A stretch of 64,000 nucleotides of DNA from JAOUGY01 sp963785075. GTDB lineage: Bacteria > Actinomycetota > Acidimicrobiia > Spongiisociales > ZC4RG35. A program made the position numbers and the translations under genes. The DNA lies in NCBI GenBank assembly GCA_963785075.1, contig CAWATW010000004.1, positions 875,860 to 939,859 on the forward strand, in the 5' to 3' direction. Positions 34,853-43,365 of the stretch are shown here, piece by piece. The notes under the pieces were generated by a model. The model did no database searches. It saw nothing but the letters and a program-made list of their open reading frames with translations, and had not been told where the DNA came from. Within the stretch, counting starts at the first letter, position 1; every line of letters begins with the position of its first letter.

Positions 34853-37195
34853 TCACTCCTCGTTGAGTTGGGAAATGCCGAGATGATCGAACGATCGGGT
34901 GGCGATCAGAGCCACGACTGCGACGGTCGCGGTCAGCGACAGCGGGACCGCCACGTAGGCCAGCAGCGGCTCGACATCGAAGCGGAGCGCCGGGGCGCCC
35001 AGCGAGCCGATGACCGAGGCAACCATCGATTGCCCGACGGTGGCCACGAGCACGGCCCCGAGCACGATGCCGGCGACCAGCACCACCACGAACCTGGTCA
35101 GATACTGGAAGCGGAGGCCCTGGTCCGACACGCCGAGTCCCCGCTGGATGGCGATCTGCGACCGGTCGCGGGCGATGACCATCTGGGCGAACATGGCGGC
35201 GATCAGCGCCGTCAGAACGATGGCGACCAACGCTGCGACGGTGGCGACGGTGCCGGTCTGGCTGATCAGATCGCCGAGGGTCTGATCGGCGAACTCGGAC
35301 ATCTGGATCGTCTGGACCGCCGGGTAGCTGGTCGAGAGACGTCCGGCGAGCTCGGCCGACCCCACACCGTCAGCCGCATCGAGCAGCACGGTCCGCCACA
35401 CGATGGGCTCCCCGTCGACGGCGACCATGCCCTTGGCAGTGCGGCCTCCGTTGGTCATGTCCTGGTACGTCCCGACGACGGCGACCTCGTGGGTCCCGGT
35501 TTCGCCTCGGAGCGTGATCGTCTGGCCGACCTCCGCCCCCATCGAATCGGCTGCGAGGGAGGACAGCGAGATCTCGTCGGGTGAATCGGGGGCGGCTCCG
35601 TTCAGGTAGGAGAGAGGGAAGACGTGGTGGTCGCCGGTCTCGACGACCAGCTGCTCCCACTCGCCATCGGTGTTGAGCGCCTCGAACCTCGCGGTGACGA
35701 ACGGCGCCACTCGGGCGACGTCCGGGTCCTGGGAGAGTGCCGACAGCAGCTCCGGCGCCGAGTCGACGGCTGCGGGCGTCCGGAGCTCCAGCCGCAGGTC
35801 TGCGACACCCGTGCCGAGATATGTGATGAACGTCGGTGACGTGACGGTTGTCCACAGGTTGACGGGCACCAGGACCAAGAAGGTGCAGAGGGTGAGGACT
35901 GCCAACAGCATCCGGTGAGTCCTGAAGCTACGGTGGATGTCGTTCAGTCCCATCCAGAAGCCTGTTGGAAGGGCGCTGCCGGTGAGCCGGGACCTGGGCG
36001 TCCGGGTCGAAAGCCATCTGCGCCTGCGTCGCGGCGGCGTGCTCGCTCGCAGGGCATCCATCGTCGAGATGCGTCCGAGCCGGCGGAGCATGAGCGCACA
36101 CCACGCCACGATGGCGAGCACGACGAGAACGGCGCCGAGCAGCGGTGCGGCGGTGAGCCACCACGAACCGCTGGGATCGCCCAGTTGCAGGCGGAGGGAC
36201 GCCGTGACCACGCGGGCGGCAGGGATGCTCAGCAGGAATCCCACGAAGCCTCCGATCAAGGCAAGCGCCACGTACTTGGTGAGATACAGGCGGCGTATCC
36301 CCTTTCCGGGCACGCCGATCGCCTTCATCACGCCGATCTCATGGGTGTCGCGCTCGATGGCGGTCAGGAACGAGAAGCGCAGCGCGATGGCCGCGACGGC
36401 CAGCATCAGCACGGCGAGGAGGCTGAGGACGGCGATCCCGATGCCGTGAGAGACGGCGTTCAGGAGGAAGAAGGTGCCTCGATCCAGCACGGGCCCGTTG
36501 GTGGCCGGCCCGGTCTGGGTGTAAGCGTCGGAGATGGTTCGCGTGTCACTGCGATCTGTCACCAGGAACTCGATCAGGTACTCGGGTTCGACGATGTGGC
36601 GGGCGATCGTCTGGTGGTCTTCGGTCGAGATGAGCAGACGCTTCGACGTGGCGAAGGTCGGGTTCATCATCGAGTCCCTCACGAAGCTCGTGACGGTGAA
36701 GTCGTAGCGGGCCTCGGGAAGTCTGACCGACACCTGGTCGCCGACCTCGAGTCCCTGGGTCTGGTGGTAGTACAGCGGCATCGCGATCTCACCTGGCTGC
36801 ATGACGAGGACCTCGTCGTCGAGGTCGAGCAGCAGGTCGAAGGACTGGTTCTGCGTGACGAGGGCCGGCTGGAGTACGGACCCCGACTGCGGCTCGTCAC
36901 CCAGGAACAGCAGGTCGGTGGGGATGGGCAGTGTCTCGCCGACTTGCCAGTCTGCGAGCTCCGTCCGATCCGCCGCCCAGGACTCGACTGCGTCGAGGTC
37001 GACGGCGCCGGCGTGCATCTGGACCACGTCGGGGGTGCGGGCGGTCGTGAACAGCTCATCGATGGCACCGGTCAGCTGGGCCAGGACGCTGCCGCCGGTG
37101 GCGGCCAGCAGGGCAGCCATCGCGATCAGACCGGCCAGAACGAAGCTGGTCGTACGGGTACGCCGGAAGTCGGCGCGAAGCATGCGGATCATCAT
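34853..37195 (-). CDS. FtsX-like ABC permease, two-module (about 780 residues)
   Basis: This large permease has an N-terminal membrane helix (TTSFVLAGLIAMAALLAATG), a first extracytoplasmic domain of about 220 residues, a first FtsX membrane block with the coupling helix THEIGVMKAIGVPGKGIRRL, a second outer domain (about 470-640) and a last FtsX block (IAIQRGLGVSDQGLRFQYL). The ATG at 37195 with AGGAG nine bases before it is preferred over an in-frame codon at 37387. It heads an operon with two ATPases and an ABC-2 permease. The remains of a NarL-type two-component system lie just upstream, so the operon may once have been under its control. Confidence 0.85.
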   Translation of the reverse strand: MMIRMLRADFRRTRTTSFVLAGLIAMAALLAATGGSVLAQLTGAIDELFTTARTPDVVQMHAGAVDLDAVESWAADRTELADWQVGETLPIPTDLLFLGDEPQSGSVLQPALVTQNQSFDLLLDLDDEVLVMQPGEIAMPLYYHQTQGLEVGDQVSVRLPEARYDFTVTSFVRDSMMNPTFATSKRLLISTEDHQTIARHIVEPEYLIEFLVTDRSDTRTISDAYTQTGPATNGPVLDRGTFFLLNAVSHGIGIAVLSLLAVLMLAVAAIALRFSFLTAIERDTHEIGVMKAIGVPGKGIRRLYLTKYVALALIGGFVGFLLSIPAARVVTASLRLQLGDPSGSWWLTAAPLLGAVLVVLAIVAWCALMLRRLGRISTMDALRASTPPRRRRRWLSTRTPRSRLTGSALPTGFWMGLNDIHRSFRTHRMLLAVLTLCTFLVLVPVNLWTTVTSPTFITYLGTGVADLRLELRTPAAVDSAPELLSALSQDPDVARVAPFVTARFEALNTDGEWEQLVVETGDHHVFPLSYLNGAAPDSPDEISLSSLAADSMGAEVGQTITLRGETGTHEVAVVGTYQDMTNGGRTAKGMVAVDGEPIVWRTVLLDAADGVGSAELAGRLSTSYPAVQTIQMSEFADQTLGDLISQTGTVATVAALVAIVLTALIAAMFAQMVIARDRSQIAIQRGLGVSDQGLRFQYLTRFVVVLVAGIVLGAVLVATVGQSMVASVIGSLGAPALRFDVEPLLAYVAVPLSLTATVAVVALIATRSFDHLGISQLNEE

Positions 37196-37408
37196 GAGAG
37201 GGTGCTCCTGTGGTTCGGTCGCCCCTGGTGGTGGGCCTGTGCGCGAAGGGAGAGGTCGGCGTTCAACGGGGTCTGGGTGACTCGATCGTCGTATGTGCCG
37301 GTCATGTCTCGCCGTTCGTCGTGTACTGATGAACGTATGAGAAGCCCAGAGACGGGTCTTCGGCGCGTGGGTTGGTTGGCGCCTCAACCCCAGGGTTGAT
37401 TCAGGAGA

Positions 37409-37930
37409 TCAGACTTCGGCTTCGCCGGGCTGGACGAGGCCGCTCTCGTAGGCGAACGCCACCGCTTGGGCGCGATCCCGGACACCGAGTTGGTGAACAG
37501 GTGGTTGATGTGGGACTTGACCGTGGCCACGCCGATGAACAAACGTTCGGATCTGGTCGTTGCTGTACCCGTGGGCGATCTCGACGAACACGTCGAGCTC
37601 CCGGTCGCTCAACTACTCGAGCCGCCGGGTGGTATCGGTGTCGACCTCGAGACGCTGAGCGAACCGGCCGATCAGCCGGCTGGTGATCGCAGGTGACAAC
37701 ATCGCACCCCCCTCGTGAACCGTCCGCACCGCTGCCGCCAACTCGTGGCGCGGGCGGCGACCCGCCGCCCGATGTACCAGGGCAGCACCGGAATCAATGT
37801 CGCAGCGAGAGCGAGGTCGGCCGGCGAATCGCCGTCGTAGCTCCCGACCGCCACGAATGACGCCGCAGCTGCGACCAGGACGGTCACCGAGGTGCTGAGA
37901 TCGTCGATACCGCCAGGTCCGACACGCACT
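37409..37930 (-). pseudogene. collapsed NarL-type two-component system (kinase N-terminus joined to regulator C-terminus)
   Basis: In minus-strand order the sequence reads first like the membrane start of a NarL-family kinase (TVLVAAAASFVAVGSYDGD, ATLIPVLPWYIGRRVAARA). After a frame change it reads the linker and HTH of a LuxR-type regulator (ELAAAVRTVHEGGAMLSPA, an in-frame TAG where LEQLSDRE is expected, HGYSNDQI). Another frame gives FIGVATVKSHINHLFT, and a last one LGVRDRAQAVAFAYESGLV. The kinase core and the whole receiver domain are missing. At least one deletion, one nonsense change and two small indels are needed to explain it. The right boundary is approximate. Confidence 0.7.
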
Positions 37931-37944
37931 GGAGGCGATCGACC

Positions 37945-38746
37945 ATGACCGCAAAGAACGATTCGAGCAGCGCCGATCTCGAGATCGTATTCGTCATCGA
38001 AGGCCCCGTGCCCCAAGCGGCGCGTGCCCGGCCGGAGGACGTGGTCCGCGACCTCACCGCCAAGGCACCGCGACCGGTGATCTTCGCCAGGGTGAAGCTC
38101 ACCACCGAGGAGTCCAGACGCCGAACGAGCGGCACATCGCCCAGATGGTCATCGATGTCAGTGGAGCGTTGCTGAGGGCACAGGTCGCGGAGTCGTCGAT
38201 GATCGAGGCGATCAATCTGGTGGGCAAGCGGCTCGACCGCCGAGTGCGCGATCTCATCGATCGACGCGACGACGCCAACCCCCGAACCACGGCTACAGAG
38301 CCTGGCACGTGGAGAAGTGGCGACCTTCCGAGCGCGCGACCCGACTTCTTCCCCAGGCCGCCCAGTGAGCGGGAAATCGTGCGAAGGAAGACCTGGTCGG
38401 GCGATCGAACCTCGATCACCGACGCCCTCTTCGACCTCTATGCGCTCGACCACCGGTTCTTCCTGTTCACCGACATCTACGACGGGATCGATTCGGTCGT
38501 CTACGAAGAGGACGGTGGGGTGAGACTGCAGCGACTCACCGGCGACGTCGCCCCGGAGGGGTCGACGGATTCGACGTCGACGTCGTCGAGGTGCCGGCAC
38601 CGGAGATGACGGACGAGCAGGCGGCCGATCGACTCGACTCGTCGAACGAACCGTTCGTCTTCTACAAGGACACCGAAACCGGGAGAGGGGCCTTCCTCTA
38701 CCGCAGGTACGACGGCCTCTACGGATTGGTCGAGCCCCGGGCCTGA
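37945..38746 (+). pseudogene. broken ribosome hibernation factor (HPF/S30EA, DATIN-like) gene
   Basis: GGAGG precedes an ATG at 37945. Frame one gives EIVFVIEGPVPQAARAR to VKLTTEE. Frame two gives HIAQMVIDVSGALLRAQVA through the first S30EA module (HRFFLFTDIYDGIDSVVYEE). Frame three gives the second module (NEPFVFYKDTETGRGAFLY, RYDGLYGLVEPRA). Two duplicated C-terminal modules after a short HPF domain are the layout of the mycobacterial dormancy-associated translation inhibitor Rv0079. The frame changes lie near 38110 and 38560. An intact protein would bind ribosomes and silence translation in dormancy. As written it would stop after about 76 codons. Confidence 0.72.
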
Positions 38747-38834
38747 GAGTGCTCAGTCCTGCGTGGCGAGCGATCGTGTCGGCCGCGTACACTATCGGCG
38801 ACTCGACGCCGGGCCATCCTGACTCGATCGCTTC

Positions 38835-38907
38835 GGGTCCCTAGCTCAACTGGTAGAGCACCGGGCTTTTAACCCGTTGGTTGTGGGTTCGAGTCCCACG
38901 GGGCCCA
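38835..38907 (+). tRNA. tRNA-Lys (anticodon TTT)
   Basis: The 73-nt gene has acceptor GGGTCCC/GGGGCCC (one G-U), U8-A9, D-stem GCTC/GAGC, anticodon loop CTTTTAA, T-arm GTGGG-TTCGAGT-CCCAC and discriminator A. CCA is not encoded. All expected invariant bases are present, in contrast to the related copy at 30827. Its 3' part from the anticodon stem onwards is the left copy of the 73-bp attachment repeat, so this tRNA is the integration target of the element to its right. Confidence 0.93.
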
Positions 38908-38935
38908 CGCCGGTCGGCTTCGCCGACCTAACCGA
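38863..38935. repeat. attL: left copy of 73-bp direct repeat
   Basis: It begins at GGGCTTTTAACCCG in the anticodon arm of tRNA-Lys and ends at GACCTAACCGA after a small hairpin (CGGTCGGC TTC GCCGACC). It is identical to 48425-48497. A further 77 bases (38936-39012) are about 90% alike in the two copies. Confidence 0.92.
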
Positions 38936-40144
38936 TTCCTCCGGAAACTCCAGGCGCAGCAAGGGATTTCGAGGGATCGAGCTCGAGCTCCATCTGGGTT
39001 TCTGGGTGCTTGCCCTTCGCGAAATCCTGGCTTGCCCGGTTTTGTCCGTCGTTTGTCCGTCTGATTCTGCGCGTAGAGATCGTCGAGGGCCTGCGCGAGG
39101 CTCTCCGCTTCGGACGGGAATAGGTGCCCGTAGACGTCCATCGTCACCACGATCGAGGAGTGCCCGAGGTGTCGTTTGATCGCCTCCGGGTGGGCGCCCT
39201 TGGAGATGAGGAGGGCGGCGGCAGTGTGCCGGAGGTCGTGAATCCGGAGCGCCGCCGGGAGTTCGGCCGCTCTCGAGCGCCGGCTGCCACACGTTCTTGG
39301 TGAAGTTCGAGTTCCGCAGCGGCGAACCGTTGGAGGCGGTGAAGACGAGTCCGTCGGGGTCGGTGCCGCAGTAGGTGACCAGGTGGTGGTTGAGCATGTC
39401 CCGCAGGAAGCTCGGGATCACCACGGTGCGGGACCGGTGGTTCTTGGTCGTCCCGAAGTGAAGGTCGCCACCCACCTCGGCCAGCGACTCGTTGACGTCG
39501 ACCCGCCCCCGCAACACGTCGACTCGGCGGCGTCGGAGAGCAGCCGCCTCACCCCACCGGAGCCCGCCGTAGGCGAGCACGTAGACGAGGGCCCGGTAGC
39601 GATCGTCGACGGCGGCGGCCAGCCGGTCGATCTCTGGCGGCGTGAGGAACAGCTGCTCCCGCTTCGGCTTGCGGGGCAAGGGGATCCCGTCGGCCGGGTT
39701 GGCCGGGATGTAGCGATTGCGGACCGCCGCCTTGAGGATCTGCGAGAGCACCCGATGCGCCTGCCGGATACGCGAGGCGGACAGACCCGACTCCTGCATG
39801 TCCGCCACCCATTGCTCGATCGCCAGCCCATCGATCCGATCGAGCCGGACACCACCGAACCGGGGGATGATGTGGTTGCGAAGCAGCGACTGGTAGCCGT
39901 CGAGTGTCTTCGGCTTGAGATGGGTGCGGGTGGTGATCCATCCATGCGCCCAATCGGCAAAGAGAGTGGCGGAGAGGTCGGGGTCAATCCACTCGCCTCG
40001 CTGTTTCTGCGCCTCGACCTGGATCAGGAACCGGTCGGCGTCCACCTTCCGCCGGAAGGTCTTGGAGCGCTCCCGCCCACCCGGGTCGATGTAGCGGACC
40101 TGCCACTTCGACGAGTCGACCGGGTGCCGACGGATGTGCGCCAT
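38869..40144 (-). pseudogene. int: tyrosine-type site-specific integrase, frameshifted
   Basis: From ATG 40144 the frame encodes an AP2-like arm-binding start (MAHIRRHPVDSSKWQVRYID), a SAM-like core-binding domain (TLDGYQSLLRNHIIPRFGG) and the catalytic Arg I region (GGLRWGEAAALRRRRVDVL). Just after FTKNVWQPALE a single extra base at about 39271 shifts the frame. Removing it restores LRIHDLRHTAAALLIS (HxxR) and TMDVYGHLFPSEAESLAQAL with the catalytic tyrosine. As written, the protein loses the second half of its active site. The restored frame runs through attL and stops at 38869 inside the tRNA. It is probably inactive unless the base is a sequencing error or the frameshift is programmed. 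Confidence 0.88.
39042..39060. repeat. paired TTGTCCGT repeats, left end (possible integrase arm sites)
   Basis: TTGTCCGT occurs at 39042-39049 and 39053-39060, 11 bases apart start to start, 106 bases inside the attL core. The same pair with the same period is found at the other end of the element. It overlaps the 3' part of the integrase gene. Confidence 0.5.
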
Positions 40145-40147
40145 GGG

Positions 40148-40381
40148 TCAGTGCCCGTCACGGGCGGCCAGCTCCGCAAGCCACTCTTCGACGTCGGCCC
40201 ACCGATAACGCAGATGCCGCGCCATCCTGAAACCCCGAGGCCCGGTGTTCCGGTGCCGCCACGTGTAGATCGTCTTGACTGGCACATCGAGATACGCGGC
40301 CAAGTCCTGCACGGTAAGGAGGCGCTGCGATGGCTCCGCTGTCGTGGGCTCGGCCGTGTCCTGCCAAGACTTAGATCCCAT
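40148..40381 (-). CDS. xis: excisionase-type helix-turn-helix protein
   Basis: The 77-residue product has the winged HTH of the excisionase/MerR-like family: LLTVQDLAAYLDVPVKTIY, then TWRHRNTGPRGFRMARHLRY, then WADVEEWLAEL. It is encoded four bases upstream of the integrase start on the same strand, the usual xis-int order, and should bind the element ends to steer excision or regulate int. The ATG at 40381 is taken. Earlier in-frame starts at 40393 (ATG) and 40417 (TTG) have no better ribosome site. The upstream region has an imperfect ACAGCTGT-centred dyad near 40405. Confidence 0.78.
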   Translation of the reverse strand: MGSKSWQDTAEPTTAEPSQRLLTVQDLAAYLDVPVKTIYTWRHRNTGPRGFRMARHLRYRWADVEEWLAELAARDGH

Positions 40382-40503
40382 GCGTCCAACCATATCGCAA
40401 CGTTCACAGCTGTACAATCGTTAAATTCCAGTTCTCGAATCATCGGGCCTGGCGCAAGCGGCAGCAAGTAAACGCTCGATCGCCTTAGATCGTTGATGCA
40501 TTG

Positions 40504-40980
40504 ATGCGATACCCGTCATTCGAGGTGTTCTACGCAGAGGCAGCGGACGACTGCTTTCGCGCTGTGGCAGTCGCCGTCGGCAACGGAGGCGATGCCGCGG
40601 ATCTGGTCCACGAAGCGTTCACTCGTGCCTTCACACGTTGGCCCGAGGTCGCCACGCACCCCTCGTCCATCGCATGGGTCATTCGAACGGCAATGAATCT
40701 CCATAGAGACCGCTGGCGCCGTGCCACGCGAGGAGTACGCGGGTTCGGCGACGGCCGCAAGTTCATTGAGCCATCTCTTCCCACCGACCCCCGACTGCTC
40801 GAAGCGCTCTTGGCGTTACCACGTCGGCAGCGCGAAGTCGTGGCTCTTCGCGTGATTGCCGATCTGGACACCAGGCAGGCGGCCGCCGTGCTCGGTACCG
40901 CAGAAGCGACAGTTCGGGTCCACCTTCATAGGGCCCTGAAGGCGCTGCGTGCGTCGTTGATCGAGGAGGAGCTCCGATGA
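40504..40980 (+). CDS. ECF-type sigma factor carried by the element
   Basis: The 158-residue product has region 2 (DAADLVHEAFTRAFTRW, SIAWVIRTAMNLHRDRWRR) and region 4 (LLALPRRQREVVALRVIAD, VLGTAEATVRVHLHRALK), close to the SigE/SigM-like RNA polymerase sigma-70 group. The start is ATG 40504 or the TTG just before it; no good Shine-Dalgarno is present. The next gene overlaps by ATGA and encodes a membrane protein, so the two form a sigma/anti-sigma unit inside the element. It is divergent from xis-int. Confidence 0.84.
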   Translation: MRYPSFEVFYAEAADDCFRAVAVAVGNGGDAADLVHEAFTRAFTRWPEVATHPSSIAWVIRTAMNLHRDRWRRATRGVRGFGDGRKFIEPSLPTDPRLLEALLALPRRQREVVALRVIADLDTRQAAAVLGTAEATVRVHLHRALKALRASLIEEELR

Positions 40981-42881
40981 GCGACTTGGACGAATTCCAA
41001 GATGTCGTAGCCAGCATCAGATCCAACCTGGCGGAGATGACCCTCAATCGTCCCGCACCCACCCCGAGCCTCACCGCCAAAGCGCCAAGGCATGGAGCGG
41101 GGTGGAGATGGGCCATCGCCGGCGCCGCCTTGGTTGTGTTGGCGGTGGTTCCCGTTGCCTTTCTGCTCAGAGGCGGCGACGAGGGTTCTGACGAGCCGAC
41201 CACTTCCGTACCCGTTACGGCCGTAGCGGAGTCTTCGGGCGTTCAAGGCTGGATCGACTGGGAGGCGCTCGATCTACTCGGAACCTTCAACCAACCTGCG
41301 GCATTCGATCCCTTCCCTGGTTTGTTGACTGCCGGCGACGCGTGGGTCGCACCCACGCCGGACCAGATCGGTGAGGCGTCGCCCGTAACCGGGTACTGGA
41401 CGTCGACCGACGGGCGTCAATGGAGCTTCGCCCGGATCGACCCAATGTCATTCGGGATGAACGCCGCGTACCTTCGCGACATCACGGGTTTCGGAGACAA
41501 GGTGTATGCGATCGCGAAGGGCCAGCCAATCGAGGATGGAACCCCGAACGAAGTGGTCGTCGTCTCCACAGGTGGATCGGACTGGATACCGCTCTCAGAC
41601 CCGGCGATCCCGTCCTCCCCGTTGATGCTCGCCTCAGGGCCGCGCGGGCTACTCGTGGTGGCTCGCGGGCCCGACGGTCCACCCAGTTGGACGATCGCCG
41701 TGTCACTCGACGGCCGGTCGTGGACCCGCTCGACCACGAACCTCGACGGGGTGACCGGCCCCATCGGCGCAATCACCTCCGACGCGTTCTACATCGGCGG
41801 AGAGGAACCGCTCCAAGACACAGCGGCCGTTGTTTGGGCGTCCACGGACGGAGCGAACTGGCGATCCATCCCACTGCCGGGAGACCCCAATGGAGCCGCC
41901 ACGCCTGTCCCGAGCGCCGCCGGCCTCCTCGCTCGGTATCGAAGCCCTGAAGGATCCATGCGCCTCTTCCATCTTGAACCAGGAGGTGAGACCTTCGTTG
42001 ACGTCACCCCGGTCGGGGTTGAGCCCACGTGGGTCGAGACGTCGCCGGGCGATGGCCTGGTTGTCGTCCAGGACGACCAGGCTCCTGACCGACCGATTCT
42101 TTGGTCCGAGGACCTCACGACTTGGTATGGGACCAGCCTGCTGCCGTTGATCGGCGACAGGTGGATCTCCGAGTTGGCGGTGCTGGGCGACACCGTCCTG
42201 ATGAACACCTACGTGAACGGACCAGGACAGGACCAACCAGGTGAATGGCTCTGGTATCGGGGGACGATCAGAAGACTCGGACCCGACGTGGAGGCCCCTG
42301 GAACATGCGGCGCGCTCGTCGGCACGGAGCCGTGGTTGGTCCTGTTCACCAGAACGTATCCAGGTCCCCCGTGTGTTCGTGTGGGTCTCCATCAGGACAT
42401 CCAGCTCTGGAACAAGGGATTCGACGCGACTCGCATCGAATGGGACGGATCGATCCATACCCTGAACCCGGACGAGTTCTTCGCCACGGGGACCGTTGGC
42501 GAACACCTCGAGCCAGGCACTTACACGTTCGCGGGCGAACCCTACGCACTCCCTGAGATCCACGTTGTCGACCCGGAAAGCAGCAAGTCAGCCAATCTCA
42601 CGGTGACGGACCGAGGTTGGGGCCCTGTAGATCTCGGCATGACGATCGCCGATGCAACCCAGGCACTCGGCAGTGTCATTGCCGTACAGGCCGACCTCGC
42701 TCCCGGACCGGAGTGTTGGCAGGCCGTCGTGGTCGGCGATCCGTACACGCCGATCTTCACAGTTGAAGGCGGAATCGACGACACAGGGGTGATCATCGGA
42801 GTCACCTCGACCTACCCAACCACTGAAACCGTCGGCGCCTTCGTGGACCCCGAACGAGACGGCGCCTGTGTCGGTCGCTGA
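40977..42881 (+). CDS. membrane-anchored Asp-box propeller protein, probable anti-sigma sensor
   Basis: The 634-residue protein has a cytoplasmic N-terminus of about 45 residues, one membrane helix (WRWAIAGAALVVLAVVPVAF), a linker and a long outer region. In that region at least four blades show the Asp-box/BNR pattern S-x-D-G-x-x-W (WTSTDGRQW, AVSLDGRSW, WASTDGANW, and the looser LWSEDLTTW). The last 110 residues form a separate domain with two cysteines. Coupling to the ECF gene by ATGA suggests that the N-terminus holds the sigma factor and the propeller senses an outside ligand such as a glycan. The ligand is not known. Confidence 0.7.
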   Translation: MSDLDEFQDVVASIRSNLAEMTLNRPAPTPSLTAKAPRHGAGWRWAIAGAALVVLAVVPVAFLLRGGDEGSDEPTTSVPVTAVAESSGVQGWIDWEALDLLGTFNQPAAFDPFPGLLTAGDAWVAPTPDQIGEASPVTGYWTSTDGRQWSFARIDPMSFGMNAAYLRDITGFGDKVYAIAKGQPIEDGTPNEVVVVSTGGSDWIPLSDPAIPSSPLMLASGPRGLLVVARGPDGPPSWTIAVSLDGRSWTRSTTNLDGVTGPIGAITSDAFYIGGEEPLQDTAAVVWASTDGANWRSIPLPGDPNGAATPVPSAAGLLARYRSPEGSMRLFHLEPGGETFVDVTPVGVEPTWVETSPGDGLVVVQDDQAPDRPILWSEDLTTWYGTSLLPLIGDRWISELAVLGDTVLMNTYVNGPGQDQPGEWLWYRGTIRRLGPDVEAPGTCGALVGTEPWLVLFTRTYPGPPCVRVGLHQDIQLWNKGFDATRIEWDGSIHTLNPDEFFATGTVGEHLEPGTYTFAGEPYALPEIHVVDPESSKSANLTVTDRGWGPVDLGMTIADATQALGSVIAVQADLAPGPECWQAVVVGDPYTPIFTVEGGIDDTGVIIGVTSTYPTTETVGAFVDPERDGACVGR

Positions 42882-42885
42882 ACAC

Positions 42886-43344
42886 TCACACAGATCCGTG
42901 GCAGACCTTGTACTTCCGTCCTGACCCGCACGGGCACGGATCGTTCCGGCCAGGCTTCGCCGACCCCGGCTCCGTCGATGAGCGCTGCCTGGCGGCTCGA
43001 GTCTCCAGCTGAGATTCCCGATGTCGGAGCCGGCGGCGCTCGGCGTCGACCTCGGCCTCCCGCTGGGCGAGCGTCCGCTCGCGCTCTTCCAGGTCCGTTC
43101 GAAGCCGATCGAGTAACGCCACCGACTGATCGAGATCCGGATCGTCGACGGTGGACAGCTCGTGTTCGATGAGCATTCCGATGGCTCCGCCCATGGAGAC
43201 GCCAGCGACGTCGCAGTACCGCTTCCACGTCGACCACACGGCATCGGATACCGGCACCTTGACGAGCTGCGTACCCTTCCTGTGATCGAACTCAGCCAGC
43301 ACCCGACGATCGATCCGAGCCAACACGCCGCGGTCAAGCACCAT
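42886..43344 (-). CDS. SEC-C motif protein with coiled coil
   Basis: An AGGAGG five bases before the ATG at 43344 fixes the start, giving 152 residues; in-frame codons further upstream are rejected. The N-terminal half resembles a small helical domain (VPVSDAVWSTWKRYCDVAG, MGGAIGMLIEHEL), the middle is a charged coiled coil (RTDLEERERTLAQREAEVD), and the end is a SEC-C zinc motif (CPCGSGRKYKVCHG) that in SecA binds SecB or ribosomes. It may be a DNA- or ribosome-associated regulator. It is divergent from the DUF433 gene across a dyad-rich region. Confidence 0.78.
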   Translation of the reverse strand: MVLDRGVLARIDRRVLAEFDHRKGTQLVKVPVSDAVWSTWKRYCDVAGVSMGGAIGMLIEHELSTVDDPDLDQSVALLDRLRTDLEERERTLAQREAEVDAERRRLRHRESQLETRAARQRSSTEPGSAKPGRNDPCPCGSGRKYKVCHGSV

Positions 43345-43365
43345 CGCGACCTCCTGCGTTCCAAC

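Noticed and set aside
35915..37399. 494-codon plus-strand frame opposite the FtsX permease
   Set aside because: Antisense shadow. The minus-strand reading gives membrane helices and a coupling helix in the right order.
38846..40144. Reading the integrase as one intact 432-residue protein
   Set aside because: After residue about 285 that frame loses all integrase motifs and becomes Pro/Arg/Ser-rich, while the HxxR and Tyr motifs appear in the neighbouring frame.
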